Shown: positions 42,666-51,958, numbered from the stretch's first letter. The stretch: DNA of 64,000 bases from Candidatus Paceibacterota bacterium (GCA_035452965.1 DAOTCE010000011.1:69836-133835); one strand, 5' to 3'. The notes: generated from the letters alone by a model not told the origin. Program-made: numbers and translations.

Positions 42666-43577
42666 ATGTTTAAGTTGCTCAGATTATGGGTCTTGTTGCT
42701 TGAGGCAACGGTGATGGCCGGCGGCCTGGCGTGGGGGGCCGAGCATGACTCGCGCGGGCCGTCAGGCACGACGTTTGTCCTTTGGCAATTGCCGAACCAA
42801 ACCCACAGCCAGATCATGTCCTATGTCCTGCGAACGGTGGGCGGGAAGGTGATTGTGCTCGATGGCGGCACTTCTGGAGATGCGGCCTACTTGAAGGGGT
42901 TCCTTGCGGCCCTGGGCAACGAAGTCGAGGCGTGGTTCATCACTCATGCGCACGATGACCATTTCGGCGCCTTGACCCAGTTGGCCGGCGATAAGGAAGC
43001 GCCGCGCATCAAGAAGATCTACGGGTCGCTGCCAACCCTGGAGTGGGTGGCGGCAACGGGTTACGGAGCGCAGGATGCCAAACCATATGAGCAGTTCCTG
43101 GAGACCCTGCGCAAAGCGAACCAGCCCATCCTCGAGCTTTCACCCGGTCAGGAAATGGTGATGGACCGCCTGCGCTTCGAGGTGCTCGGCGTCCGCAACC
43201 TCGAGATCACAAACAACGCCATCAACAACTCGAGCCTGGTCTTGCGGGTCTCCGACAAGGCCAAGTCAGTCCTCTTCACCGCCGATCTCGGCGTCGAGGG
43301 CGGGCGCAAGCTGCTGAACTCGCCCCTTGCCGGGCGCCTGCGCGCGGATTATGTCCAGATGGCCCATCACGGACAAACTGGAGTTGACGAAGCGTTCTAT
43401 CGGGCGGTCAGGCCGACCGCGTGTCTATGGCCGACGCCGCTCTGGCTTTGGGACAACGACTCCGGCAAAGGCAAGGGGTCGGGCCCGTGGCAGACGCTCG
43501 AGGTGCGCGCCTGGATGGAGAAAATGAAGATCCAAAGGCACTATGTCATGACCGAGGGCTTGATTCGGATCGAGTGA
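42666..43577 (+). CDS. exported metallo-beta-lactamase-fold protein
   Basis: 303 residues with signal peptide (LLRLWVLLLEATVMAGGLAWG). Metal motif THAHDDHFGALTQL (HxHxDH), later LFTADLGVEGGRKLL with the bridging Asp, then MAHHGQTGVDEAF with the last His, as in ComEC-type and related MBL hydrolases. Probably a periplasmic or surface phosphodiesterase or lyase-like hydrolase; the substrate is unknown. A 157-bp gap separates it from the DUF4434 gene. Complete. Confidence 0.85.
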   Translation: MFKLLRLWVLLLEATVMAGGLAWGAEHDSRGPSGTTFVLWQLPNQTHSQIMSYVLRTVGGKVIVLDGGTSGDAAYLKGFLAALGNEVEAWFITHAHDDHFGALTQLAGDKEAPRIKKIYGSLPTLEWVAATGYGAQDAKPYEQFLETLRKANQPILELSPGQEMVMDRLRFEVLGVRNLEITNNAINNSSLVLRVSDKAKSVLFTADLGVEGGRKLLNSPLAGRLRADYVQMAHHGQTGVDEAFYRAVRPTACLWPTPLWLWDNDSGKGKGSGPWQTLEVRAWMEKMKIQRHYVMTEGLIRIE

Positions 43578-43716
43578 GGCAGCAACGCCTTTGCCTCACC
43601 CCGGGGACTGAACATGCGGGCCTTCTGGCCAACCCCGGTCGCCCGGGCCAGGCGGGTGACAAGAAGGATTGCGATGCAGCTGCAGATCTGGCGCGGGTTG
43701 CACTACTGGTGCGGCC

Positions 43717-45492
43717 TTAGCAGTTCAGTTCCGAGACGACGCCGTGGGCGCCGTAGTCGTCGTTGTGCTTGCCGTTTTGCCACAGGGTGAAGTTCTTCAA
43801 GATGGAGCCGTCGATAAACTCGCGCAGGATGGAATTATCGGGTACGAGGTCCTCGTTGATGGGCAAAAACCACTGCAGAAAAGAAAGCAGGCGCTTGGCT
43901 TCGATGTATTCGGGGGTGCCAAAGACGACCTGGCGCAGCAGTGGCTCAGCCAGCATTCGAATGGCCGAGAGCTCATAGACCAAGGCGGAGTTGAACATCA
44001 CATCCGCATTCTCCTGGTAGGCAAAGATGTGTTTTTTCTCTCCGCGCCCGACCGATTCCCAGTGACCGATGGTCTGCTGGGCGGTGTAGCCGCGGTCGCG
44101 GGCGTCGCGGATGATTCGGCGGAGCAAACGGGTGTCCGTGGTGGAGATGCGGTTATGGCGGTCCAGGTTCAACTGGGTGAGGCAGGAGACGTAGATGCGG
44201 GTGGTCTGGCGCGGGGACAGGCCCGGCAACAGGCGCGGATTGAGGCCGTGGATGCCTTCGAGAATGACAAGCTGGCCCTTTTCGAGCTTCACGAAGTCGC
44301 CGGGCTCGCTGCGACCGAGGGGAAAGTTGAACCTGGGCAGTTGCACTTCCTGGCCGGCGATCAACTGCTGGAGGTCAGACTGGAGCCGCGCAGTGTCCAA
44401 CGCCCCGAGCGCTTCGAATTCGTAGGCGCCCTTCTCGTCCTTGGGGGTCTTCTCGCGGTCCAGGAAGTAGTTGTCCAGTTCGAGCGGGAAGGGCGAAATG
44501 CCCTGCGCCAACAGTTGGACGGCGAGGCGCTTGGAAAAGGTGGTCTTGCCGGAGGAAGAGGGCCCGGCTACCAGAACAATGCGTGCGTCCTTGGAACGCT
44601 CCATGACAAAACGGGCGATCTCGGCAATGCGATGCTCGTGCAGGGCTTCGGAGATGAGAATGAGTTCGCTGACGCGCTTGTTCTGGATGGCGGTGTTTAA
44701 CGCGCCCACGTTTTCAATGCCAAGCCGGATAAGCCAATTGTTGTATTCGAGGAAGGTGGCGAGCAACTTCTTGGAATCAGGCAAGGGCCGCAGCTCATTG
44801 GGTGTGTTGCGGCGGGGAAAACGCAGAGCGAAGCCGTCGCCCATCGGGGTGAGGGCAAACCAGCGCACGTAACCGGTGGCGGGCACCATGAAGCCGTGGT
44901 GGTAGTCGCAGCGGTCGCGCAACGTGTACAGCACCAGTGTGTCCTTGCGGCGGAACTTGAGGAGCTGAACCTTCTCGTCCTGTCCCTTGGATTGGAAGTA
45001 GTCAATGGCTTCCTGCAAGGGCACGACCTTCCGCTCGAAGGGCAGATCGGCTTTGACCAGCTCTTTCATGCGAGACTCGACCGCGGCCAACTCTTCCCGC
45101 GAAAGCGGAGGGCGGCCGATGACCGAGCAATAGAAACCGCCCGAAGAGAGTGAGTGGTCAACGGAGATGTCCGCCGCAGGGAAGACATCCTCGAAGGCGG
45201 CCTCCAGCAGAAAGGTGACTGAGCGGCGGTAAATGCCCGAGCCGTCGGGGTCGGACATCCGAACGAGCTGCGCGCGGGAGTCCAGTTCGACCGGGTGCGT
45301 CAGCTCGCGCAATTCGCCGTTGACGACCGCGCCAACAATCAGGTCGTTGGTATTCCATTCCGGCAGGCACTTTAGAAAGGCGGCAATGGGCCGTTTGCGC
45401 GGCCCGCAGAGAATCCGGCCATCAGGCAGGACCACTTCGACGGTGGGACGGGGGACATCTGTTTGGTAGATATCGTTGGGAGATTTCATCAT
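43717..45492 (-). CDS. TGS/ThrRS-like domain fused to uridine kinase
   Basis: 591 residues. N-terminal TGS-like ubiquitin fold (VEVVLPDGRILCGPRKRPIAAFL), then a second-additional-domain-like region related to the editing domain of threonyl/alanyl-tRNA synthetases (DHSLSSGGFYCSVIGRPPLSREEL; FVMPATGY-type segment). The C-terminal kinase has P-loop GPSSSGKTT (310-318), LELDNYFLDREKTPKDEKG (substrate lid of uridine kinase), LVILEGIHGLNPRLL and RIIRDARDRGYTAQQTI. This fusion is a known architecture in several phyla, annotated as nucleoside or uridine kinase, but its exact role is unsettled. Two consecutive ATGs (45492, 45489) are equally possible starts. Confidence 0.88.
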   Translation of the reverse strand: MMKSPNDIYQTDVPRPTVEVVLPDGRILCGPRKRPIAAFLKCLPEWNTNDLIVGAVVNGELRELTHPVELDSRAQLVRMSDPDGSGIYRRSVTFLLEAAFEDVFPAADISVDHSLSSGGFYCSVIGRPPLSREELAAVESRMKELVKADLPFERKVVPLQEAIDYFQSKGQDEKVQLLKFRRKDTLVLYTLRDRCDYHHGFMVPATGYVRWFALTPMGDGFALRFPRRNTPNELRPLPDSKKLLATFLEYNNWLIRLGIENVGALNTAIQNKRVSELILISEALHEHRIAEIARFVMERSKDARIVLVAGPSSSGKTTFSKRLAVQLLAQGISPFPLELDNYFLDREKTPKDEKGAYEFEALGALDTARLQSDLQQLIAGQEVQLPRFNFPLGRSEPGDFVKLEKGQLVILEGIHGLNPRLLPGLSPRQTTRIYVSCLTQLNLDRHNRISTTDTRLLRRIIRDARDRGYTAQQTIGHWESVGRGEKKHIFAYQENADVMFNSALVYELSAIRMLAEPLLRQVVFGTPEYIEAKRLLSFLQWFLPINEDLVPDNSILREFIDGSILKNFTLWQNGKHNDDYGAHGVVSELNC

Positions 45493-46407
45493 TGAACGGA
45501 GTCAGCGCGGCACGGAAAGGATGAGCAAAATCAGGCAGCCCGCGCGGCTGCGGTCAGGCGCCGGCCGACGGGGACACAAGCAAAAAGACCGCCGTTTCCA
45601 CGGGTCATTATCATCAGAATCACGCGAACATTGGTAAACCACGCAGCACTAGAGAGCAAGTCGTAAGCCGAAATTGGGCCCGGCTGGCCCGGTCATGCGG
45701 CTGGACTCAGAAACCGAGGCTTATGACTAGCCAGACTTGCGCTACTCACCTCTGAAAGCGGTGATCTTGGGGGTGGGAGCAGACGCAAGTCGTTGTGGCA
45801 GAAAGCCTTTCGATTGCAAAGAGGCTGCAGGGCAGACCTAAGCTCTTCCCCTTGGCAGTTTGGCACCTACGATAGGAGGCCGTCATCCATCTCAAGTGTC
45901 ATTGTCGGCGCAAGGACGGGAAAGAGCATCGTTAGTGCAAGAGCACGCCGGTTTACTGACATCCGCACTCACAGTGGCCTTTCCGCCCTGGCTAATTCCT
46001 TGTGTCTCCGCCACTTGCGGCTGGAGGCGAGGATCGGGCCTCGGACCAGGCCAGCCCGTATGCCTGAAGGCGCGCGGGGATCTTGCGCGGGATTGGATCG
46101 GGTTGCCGGCGTGTTGCCCCGGTGTTGATAGCATGATTGGAGCATGATTGGAGCATGATTGGAGCATGATTGGAGCATGATTACTCCATGATTGGGCCTT
46201 GATTGCCCTGTCCCGGACCTCCTCAGCCCAGGGGCGCTTCCCGACTGCGCCTGGCTGGTATTTATAGTCCAACTCCGCCCAATTGTCGAATGAAAAGTCC
46301 TATAGAAGCGTCACGTCCAGCGCAATTCGGCAAAGGTTGCTTGAACTAATTCGGCATGTCCGGCATAAACGGGTCGTTTAGCACAACAAGCAACCGAAGG
46401 AATGATT
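45493..46407. other. gene-poor intergenic region with tandem repeat
   Basis: About 0.9 kb divergent region. The ORFs here lack protein-like composition and one is mostly translated tandem repeat. The GH116 Shine-Dalgarno GAAGGA is at 46396-46401. No tRNA or riboswitch was recognised. Confidence 0.6.
46131..46196. repeat. 11-bp tandem repeat GCATGATTGGA
   Basis: Four exact copies (46131-46174), a fifth with the last three bases changed (46175-46185) and a sixth starting with CC (46186-46196); a degenerate TGATTGCCC follows. Period 11 is one helical turn, so copies would face the same side of the helix. It lies about 200 bp upstream of the GH116 gene. Confidence 0.9.
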
Positions 46408-49008
46408 ATGGCCATCGCCGCAGACAATGACTCCCCCATGCCCCGCCGCAAGTTTCTCAAGCTCTCCGCCGCAACTGTCGGCACAGTCGGCAGCTTGGGC
46501 GCTGCGTCCGCGGCCCCGGCCGGGCAAGGTCCAGCGGCCCAGTCACCGGGGCTGCGCACCACACGCGCGGTGGGCCGGCGCGGGCGGCGCGCCTACGACG
46601 GGTCGTATTCCGGCGAATTCCTGAACCAGGTGGCGTTTCCATTGGGTGGCATTGGGGCAGGCATGATCTGCTTTGAAGGGACTGGGGCACTCTCGCATGT
46701 TTCATTGCGCAATCGGCCCGACATTTTCAACGAGCCTTGTATCTTCGCGGCCATTTCGGTCCAGGGCAAACGGCCCGCGGCCCGTGTCCTGGAAGGGCCC
46801 GTGCCGACCCGCAAGCTCTACGGGCCGCAAGGTTCAGGGAACGGGTCGGGAGGGACCACCTATGGCCTGCCCCGGTTTGCCAATGCCACTTTCAAGGCCC
46901 GCTTTCCGTTCGGTGTGCTGACACTTGCGGACCCCCAGGTTCCGCTAGGCGTCGAAGTCACGGCCTGGAGCCCGTTCGAGCCCGGCGACCCGGACAATGC
47001 CAGCCTGCCGGTGGCCGCGTTGGAATACCGGTTCACCAACCGCAGCAAGAGTCCGATCGAGGCCGTGTTCTCTTTCAATTCCAAGAACTTCATGGCGACA
47101 GGCAACAACCCGCAGGCGGTGCGGCCCATTGCGGGCGGTTTCATCCTGTGGGGCGGCGGGGCGAAGGGCAATCCGTGGGAAGAAGCCGCTTTCTCCGCAA
47201 CAGTGTCCGAACCTGGGGTGAAAGTGAATCACGCCTGGTTCCGCGGCGGCTGGTGGGATGCGCTAACCCTGGCTTGGAAAGACGTGGCCGATGGGGCGTG
47301 TTACGACTGCGCGCCGTTGACCGAGGGCGGCCCGAGCCCCGGCGGGAGTTTGTTCGTTCCGCTGCAGCTTGGCGCCGGTGCATCGAAGTGCATCGTGTTG
47401 CGGTTGGCGTGGTTCGTGGGGCAGACCAACCTGCGCTTCGGCAAAGATCCGGCCGAGCTCAAGCTGGAGCCGGGCCAGCGGGATAACTACCGCCCCTGGT
47501 ACGCCGGGCGGTTTACGGAAATCAACGGGGTGACATTCTATTGGCGCGACCATTATGATGAGTTGCGCCAGAAGGCCAGCCGGTTCTCGGATTGCTTCCA
47601 TGACTCCACCCTGCCGCCCGAAATCACCGAAGCCATCGCTGCAAACCTGACCATTCTCAAGTCGCCAACGGTCATGCGCCAGACCGATGGCCGGCTTTGG
47701 GGCTGGGAAGGCTGCAAGGACAACACTGGCTGCTGCGCTGGTTCCTGCACGCACGTCTGGAATTACGCTCAGGCCATCCCGCACCTCTTCCCGAGCCTGG
47801 AGCGGACGTTGCGCGAGACCGAGTTCGGGCCGTCGCAGAACGACGCCGGGCACCAGCAATTCCGCAGCGCGCTGCCGATTCGGCCATTGGAACACGACTT
47901 CCATGCCGCCGCCGACGGACAACTCGGCGGCATCATGAAGGTGTTCCGCGACTGGCGGATCAGCGGCGACACTGAATGGCTGCGCGGGCTCTGGCCGAAG
48001 GTCAAGCGCAGCCTGGATTATTGCATCCAGACCTGGGACCCCGGGCACAAGGGTGTGTTGGAAGAACCCCACCACAACACTTACGACATCGAGTTCTGGG
48101 GAGCGGACGGCATGTGCACCAGCTTTTACCTGGGCGCATTGCAGGCCGCGACCATTATGGGCAAGGCCCTGGAGAACGAGGTCCCGCTATATGCCGAGTT
48201 GCTGGCCGCCGGCATCCGCAAGACGGAGTCCGAGCTGTTTGACGGGGAGTATTTCATTCAGCGCATCGAGTGGAAGAACCTGCGCGCCCAGAGCCCGCTG
48301 GAGAACAAAAGCATGGTGGGAAGCTACTCGCCGGAAGCGGTCGCCCTCCTGGAGAAAGAAGGGCCGAAATACCAGTACGGCACCGGCTGCCTGGCCGATG
48401 GTGTGCTCGGTTCCTGGATGGCGCTGGTCTGCGGGGCCGGCCAGGTGCTCGCGGCGCCGAAGGTCGCCAGCCACCTGCGGGCCATCCACAAGTATAACCT
48501 CAAGCACGACCTCTCCGACTTCGCCAATCCTCAGCGGCCGACTTACGCTTGTGGCGCTGAAGGCGGCCTGGTCCTCTGCACCTGGCCGAAGGGGGGGGAG
48601 TTGGCACTGCCCTTTGTTTACTCCAACGAAGTCTGGACCGGCATCGAATACCAGGTCGCCTCGCACCTGATGCGGATGGGCCTGGTGCGGGAAGGGCTCG
48701 AGGTCGTGCGCGTGTGCCGCGACCGCTACGACGGCCGCGTGCGCAATCCGTTCAACGAATACGAGTGCGGGCATTGGTATGCCCGGGCGATGTCCTCCTA
48801 CGCCCTGCTGTTCGGCCTGAGCGGCGCGCGCTATGACGCTGTGGACAAGGTGCTTCATCTTGAGCCCCGGATTGCAGGCGACTTCCGCTGCTTCTTCTCC
48901 ACGGCTACCGGCTACGGCACCGTCGGCGTGCGAAAGGGCAAACCGTTCTATGACGCGAAGGTCGGGACACTGGATATCCGCGAACTCAGGTACGTGAAAT
49001 ACGGCTGA
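46408..49008 (+). CDS. exported GH116 beta-glucosidase/glucosylceramidase-type enzyme
   Basis: 866 residues. The ATG at 46408 is chosen over 46402 because GAAGGA lies six bases upstream of it. Twin-arginine-type leader (MPRRKFLKLSAATVGTVGSLGAAS). N-terminal GBA2-type beta domain (FPLGGIGAGMICFEGTGALSHVSLRNRPDIFNEP, WSPFEPGD, LEYRFTN), then the catalytic (alpha/alpha)6 DUF608 domain: DNTGCCAGSCTHVWNYAQAIPHLFP with the expected nucleophile region, and EEPHHNTYDIEFWGADGMCTSFYLGAL with the acid/base Asp segment. Ends with NEYECGHWYARAMSSYALLFGLSG. GH116 enzymes remove beta-linked glucose or xylose from lipids or glycosides. Full length; exported rather than cytosolic. Confidence 0.9.
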   Translation: MAIAADNDSPMPRRKFLKLSAATVGTVGSLGAASAAPAGQGPAAQSPGLRTTRAVGRRGRRAYDGSYSGEFLNQVAFPLGGIGAGMICFEGTGALSHVSLRNRPDIFNEPCIFAAISVQGKRPAARVLEGPVPTRKLYGPQGSGNGSGGTTYGLPRFANATFKARFPFGVLTLADPQVPLGVEVTAWSPFEPGDPDNASLPVAALEYRFTNRSKSPIEAVFSFNSKNFMATGNNPQAVRPIAGGFILWGGGAKGNPWEEAAFSATVSEPGVKVNHAWFRGGWWDALTLAWKDVADGACYDCAPLTEGGPSPGGSLFVPLQLGAGASKCIVLRLAWFVGQTNLRFGKDPAELKLEPGQRDNYRPWYAGRFTEINGVTFYWRDHYDELRQKASRFSDCFHDSTLPPEITEAIAANLTILKSPTVMRQTDGRLWGWEGCKDNTGCCAGSCTHVWNYAQAIPHLFPSLERTLRETEFGPSQNDAGHQQFRSALPIRPLEHDFHAAADGQLGGIMKVFRDWRISGDTEWLRGLWPKVKRSLDYCIQTWDPGHKGVLEEPHHNTYDIEFWGADGMCTSFYLGALQAATIMGKALENEVPLYAELLAAGIRKTESELFDGEYFIQRIEWKNLRAQSPLENKSMVGSYSPEAVALLEKEGPKYQYGTGCLADGVLGSWMALVCGAGQVLAAPKVASHLRAIHKYNLKHDLSDFANPQRPTYACGAEGGLVLCTWPKGGELALPFVYSNEVWTGIEYQVASHLMRMGLVREGLEVVRVCRDRYDGRVRNPFNEYECGHWYARAMSSYALLFGLSGARYDAVDKVLHLEPRIAGDFRCFFSTATGYGTVGVRKGKPFYDAKVGTLDIRELRYVKYG

Positions 49009-49060
49009 GTTGCCTCTGTCCAAATTGACGTCCCCAACTTAGGCCGCTAAGTTGTGCCTG

Positions 49061-50083
49061 ATGACTGTGTCAACGGTAGTTAACCCGGTCGGCGTAGATC
49101 GCTTCCCGCTGCGTCAACCAATGCCGAAAGCGCAATTGGATGCGCTGTCGCGAGAGATCCTGGTGCTCAAGAAGCAACTGAACGCAGTCATTCTGGCCCA
49201 TAACTACCAGGTGCCCGAGATCCAGGATATCGCCGACTACGTGGGCGATTCGCTGGGTCTTTCACAGCAGGCCGCCCTGACCAAGGCCGACGTGATCGCC
49301 TTTTGCGGCGTTCATTTCATGGCCGAGACGGCCAAGATACTCAGCCCGGCCAAGATCGTGGTCCTGCCGGACAAGGACGCCGGTTGCTCGCTCGAAGAGG
49401 CCTGCCCGGCAGACAAGCTGGCCGAATTCCAGAAGACCAATCCCAACTTCTACACCGTCACCTACATTAACTGCAGCGCGGCGGTGAAGGCGCTCAGCGA
49501 CGTGATTTGCACCAGCGGAAACGCCGTCAAGATCGTCAACGTCGCTCCAAAGGGCAAGGACCTCCTGTTCGTGCCTGACGAAAACCTCGGCCAATGGGTA
49601 ATGGAGCAGACGGGGCGGCCAATGACGCTGTGGCGGGGCAATTGCTATGCGCACGTGGAGTTCCGGCGCGAGAGCCTGCTGCGCGCGAAACAGTCTTACC
49701 CGGAAGCAAAGGTGGTGGCGCATCCCGAGAGCCTGCGCGAGGTGCGGGAACTGGCCGATTCGGTGTGCTCGACCGAGAAGATGATTTCCTATTGCCGAAC
49801 TGCCCCGGCGAAGCAATTCATTGTGGTGACCGAGTCTGGCATCATTCACCGGTTGCAGAAGGAGTGCCCGGGCAAGGAGTTTGTATGCGCGCCTGTCTTC
49901 GATGCGATGCGCGCCCCGACGGATCCGTGCCGCTGCAGCGAGTGCAAATTCATGAAGCTGAACACGCTGGAGAAGCTGCGCGACTGTATGAAGAACCTCT
50001 CGCCGCGCATCGAATTGCCCGCCGAGATCATCCGCCGCGCTCAAGCGCCGATTCAGCGGATGCTGGAGATTTCCGCTAGGTAG
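49061..50083 (+). CDS. nadA: quinolinate synthase
   Basis: Condenses iminoaspartate with dihydroxyacetone phosphate to quinolinate in de novo NAD synthesis; a 4Fe-4S enzyme. 340 residues from the ATG at 49061; a TTG at 49052 is weaker. Motifs: VILAHNYQVPEIQDIADYVGDSLGLS, FCGVHFMAETAKIL (first cluster Cys), VTYINCSAAVKALSDVICTSGNA (second Cys region), VAHPESLREVRELAD, VVTESGIIHRLQ and DPCRCSECKFMKLNTLEKL (third Cys). Typical length. nadB and nadC are not adjacent. Confidence 0.96.
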   Translation: MTVSTVVNPVGVDRFPLRQPMPKAQLDALSREILVLKKQLNAVILAHNYQVPEIQDIADYVGDSLGLSQQAALTKADVIAFCGVHFMAETAKILSPAKIVVLPDKDAGCSLEEACPADKLAEFQKTNPNFYTVTYINCSAAVKALSDVICTSGNAVKIVNVAPKGKDLLFVPDENLGQWVMEQTGRPMTLWRGNCYAHVEFRRESLLRAKQSYPEAKVVAHPESLREVRELADSVCSTEKMISYCRTAPAKQFIVVTESGIIHRLQKECPGKEFVCAPVFDAMRAPTDPCRCSECKFMKLNTLEKLRDCMKNLSPRIELPAEIIRRAQAPIQRMLEISAR

Positions 50084-50386
50084 CTTCCCGCCGCGGACCG
50101 GCGACACCAATTACCACTCCCGCCTTCCGAAGCCGATCACTCGGCCTTCTCGCAAGGCACCACAGTTCCCGCCTGGAAGGAGCAGGGAGCACGGGGGCCG
50201 TTGTATTTGGGTAGGCAGGGTGGATGTGCAGGAAGTCCCATATTCCTGGACCGAATAGCCGTTCCGGCGGAAATCGGCACTGTGTCCATTTTTGAGATAG
50301 TTGTGCTTCCCGAGCACATTTGCCGCAACGACCCCCCAAAGCCGGAAATGCCGGTGCGACAACGATGTGACACCCGTGATATCCCT

Positions 50387-50426
50387 GTGTGTATCCCATG
50401 GGGAGCGCTCCCCATGGGATACACAC
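50387..50426. repeat. 40-bp perfect palindrome, copy B
   Basis: Spacer-free palindrome identical to the inner 40 bp of the one at 18927-18978 (halves 50387-50406 and 50407-50426). The next pair outward mismatches, then CCC/GG-type flanks differ. Exact identity over 40 bp at two sites 31 kb apart cannot be chance. Confidence 0.95.
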
Positions 50427-50580
50427 CGTAGCCCCGCCGGGTTGCCGCCGTCCCATCATGGTCGCTGGCTTGGGTGTGGGGTGCCTCAGGCCTGTAGGAC
50501 AGAAGCCGGAAGCACCCTGGCTCCGCGCTCTGCCTCGGAATGCTGGTGTGAACCTTTTGCGACAACTGCGTTGCGGCCTG

Positions 50581-50650
50581 CAGGATCCGGCTGCGGGGCG
50601 CGCCTCCTGTGCTATGGATTCCCTCGCGTTATGGTCGGTTGACGGCCAGC
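50581..50650. repeat. degenerate dispersed repeat, copy B
   Basis: Aligns by eye with 18571-18650 through CTGCGGGGCGC, GGATTCCC, TATGGTCG and GACGGCCA in order. In this copy the palindrome lies upstream; in copy A it lies downstream. Confidence 0.45.
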
Positions 50651-50934
50651 AGACGGACAGAGCAAGGTCGCCTAGTCGGATTAGTGTGCATAGGTTAGCG
50701 TCGTTGCTGGCTACCCATCCTCCTTGGGTATTGGGAACTCCTGACGAGGACCATCCTGCAACTTCTAGACTTCAGAGTTAGAGCTCCACCGCCCGCTGCT
50801 CGTACCCTTTGGCCCTTGCGTTGGGGGCCCTCCAGAATGTCTTAACCACCACCGCCATGATGGACCCCATTTTTCTGCTCGACGAATCGCACCACCAAGC
50901 CACCGCATGAATTGCCTCGACGATCAAGAGGATG

Positions 50935-51432
50935 TCATCGCCCCCGATAATTCTTCGGCGGTTCAAGGAGCCGCATTTGGTCGTCCACATGACCATTGCG
51001 CACGCCAACTCCGTAGTGGCTGTTCTCCTCGACGTCCTCATTACCCCACTGGCACCAATTAGCCCTGCTGAACCGCGCGAATAATTCTAGGTAAGGGCCT
51101 GGGGAACAGGCTTCGATGAGGTCGTAGATTTCATCTGGCTTGCGCGAATGCTCGCGCTTTCGGGTGGCAATGAGGTTCACCTGAGTACGCCCCGGCTTCA
51201 AAGTGCGCATGCTGCCTCGAACTCCAAATAGAACGAGCTCCGTTACGTTGCGGAAGTAGAACCCCACTCCGCGCCCGTCCGGCCCTCCATCTTTGCGGAC
51301 CTTATACCAAACCAGATTGGACTTGTAGGTGAATCCCCAGCGCCGCATTACTGTAAGGCCTTCTGCCAGCAATGCATTCGGCACCCAAAGATATAGGTGA
51401 CTACGGGCCGCCGCCAAGGCTGAGACAGGCAA
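50935..51432 (-). pseudogene. MT-A70-type adenine methyltransferase, 5' part missing
   Basis: 165 residues matching the C-terminal two thirds of MT-A70 family m6A methyltransferases: LPVSALAAARSHLYLWVPNALLAEGLTVMRRWGFTYKSNLVWYKVRKDG, then RNVTELVLFGVRG, and RKREHSRKPDEIYDLIEACSPGPYLELFARFSRANWCQWGNE. The expected N-terminus with the catalytic DPPW motif is absent; only a TTG could start translation at 51432. The sequence directly upstream is instead the start of a different methylase in another frame. Probably a deletion relic of a phage or mobile-element modification gene. It remains open over 165 codons, so decay is recent or partial. Confidence 0.75.
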
Positions 51433-51433
51433 C

Positions 51434-51538
51434 TCCAGAACGGCGGGTCCAGTACACCAGGTTTACCGGCTCATCACTCAAATAGCGCCGCACAATTTCA
51501 ATGTTGTCGCCGTAGTAGAGCACGCCCCTGCGCGGCAT
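51434..51538 (-). pseudogene. N-terminal fragment of an N4/N6 DNA methylase, frameshifted at the catalytic motif
   Basis: From an ATG at 51538 the frame reads MPRRGVLYYGDNIEIVRRYL and then SDEPVNLVYWTRRSG. The first part is the classic opening of type II/III DNA methylases (GDN motif I). Adding one base after the VY codons would restore YLDPPFW, the catalytic motif IV, so a single-base deletion is inferred there. The MT-A70 fragment follows within a few bases in a different frame. The pair looks like two adjacent methylase genes fused by deletion near their DPP motifs and then frameshifted. Confidence 0.65.
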
Positions 51539-51958
51539 CCTACCGGGCGCCCCTGCGCCCTGCCAGTGCCGAGTTCGGCGTGCGAGGTTCAGAATTCAGC
51601 GTTCTAGTGCCGTTTCTTGTGCCAGTAGTGTGTCAGCGCTGCTGCTGGCGTCAGATGCGCACAGTTGTGCCGTGACATTCACTTCTTTCAATGCCTGCTA
51701 CATTGGAGAAGTGGTCGGAGCGACAGGATTTGAATCGGGATTTGACTTTCAGCTACTTTCGCAAACCTTCATCTCAGGCCCGTAAACATTCACTATTTTT
51801 CAGGTCGTGCGACTTGCTGTCCCGAACCAAAATGAACGTTTGCGCCACTTTCCTGTCAGCGCCTGTCAGCGGTTTTCTTGCCGCTTCACCGCGGATTCTC
51901 CGCCCCACCATTAGTACCCAGTTTCCCATTGGCGTCAAGCATGCCGTTGACCTCGGCC
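51539..51958. other. intergenic junction region, no supported gene
   Basis: 0.4 kb between the methylase relics and the phage lipoprotein gene. Contains the tRNA-3'-end-like segment at 51712-51735. No integrase ORF was found here. Confidence 0.55.
51712..51735 (-). other. tRNA 3'-end remnant, candidate phage attachment site
   Basis: On the minus strand this reads as a tRNA 3' end: T-loop TTCAAAT, T-stem strand CCTGT, seven acceptor bases CGCTCCG, discriminator A and CCA. The bases upstream cannot complete the T-stem, so the rest of the tRNA is absent. Integrated elements commonly leave exactly this 3' segment as an att half-site. It lies next to the phage head module. Confidence 0.6.

Larger units (their letters stand above)
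50084..50934. other. gene-poor intergenic region with dispersed-repeat sequence
   Basis: 0.85 kb after nadA with no supported gene. Holds the palindrome copy at 50387-50426 and the degenerate repeat at 50581-50650, both related to the 18.5-19 kb region. It marks the boundary between core-type genes and the accessory region. Confidence 0.6.

Noticed and set aside
46131..46196. Possible CRISPR-like array
   Set aside because: Units are 11 bp with no spacers and no cas genes are present.
45892..46272. 126-codon minus ORF over the 11-bp tandem repeat
   Set aside because: Its core is the translated repeat; not a plausible gene.
50137..50565. ORFs on both strands across the 50.4-kb palindrome
   Set aside because: Same palindrome-derived peptide, no protein-like composition outside it.
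51712..51735. Complete tRNA gene
   Set aside because: Only the 3' 24 bases fit; neither the T-stem partner nor the anticodon and D arms can be formed with the flanking sequence.
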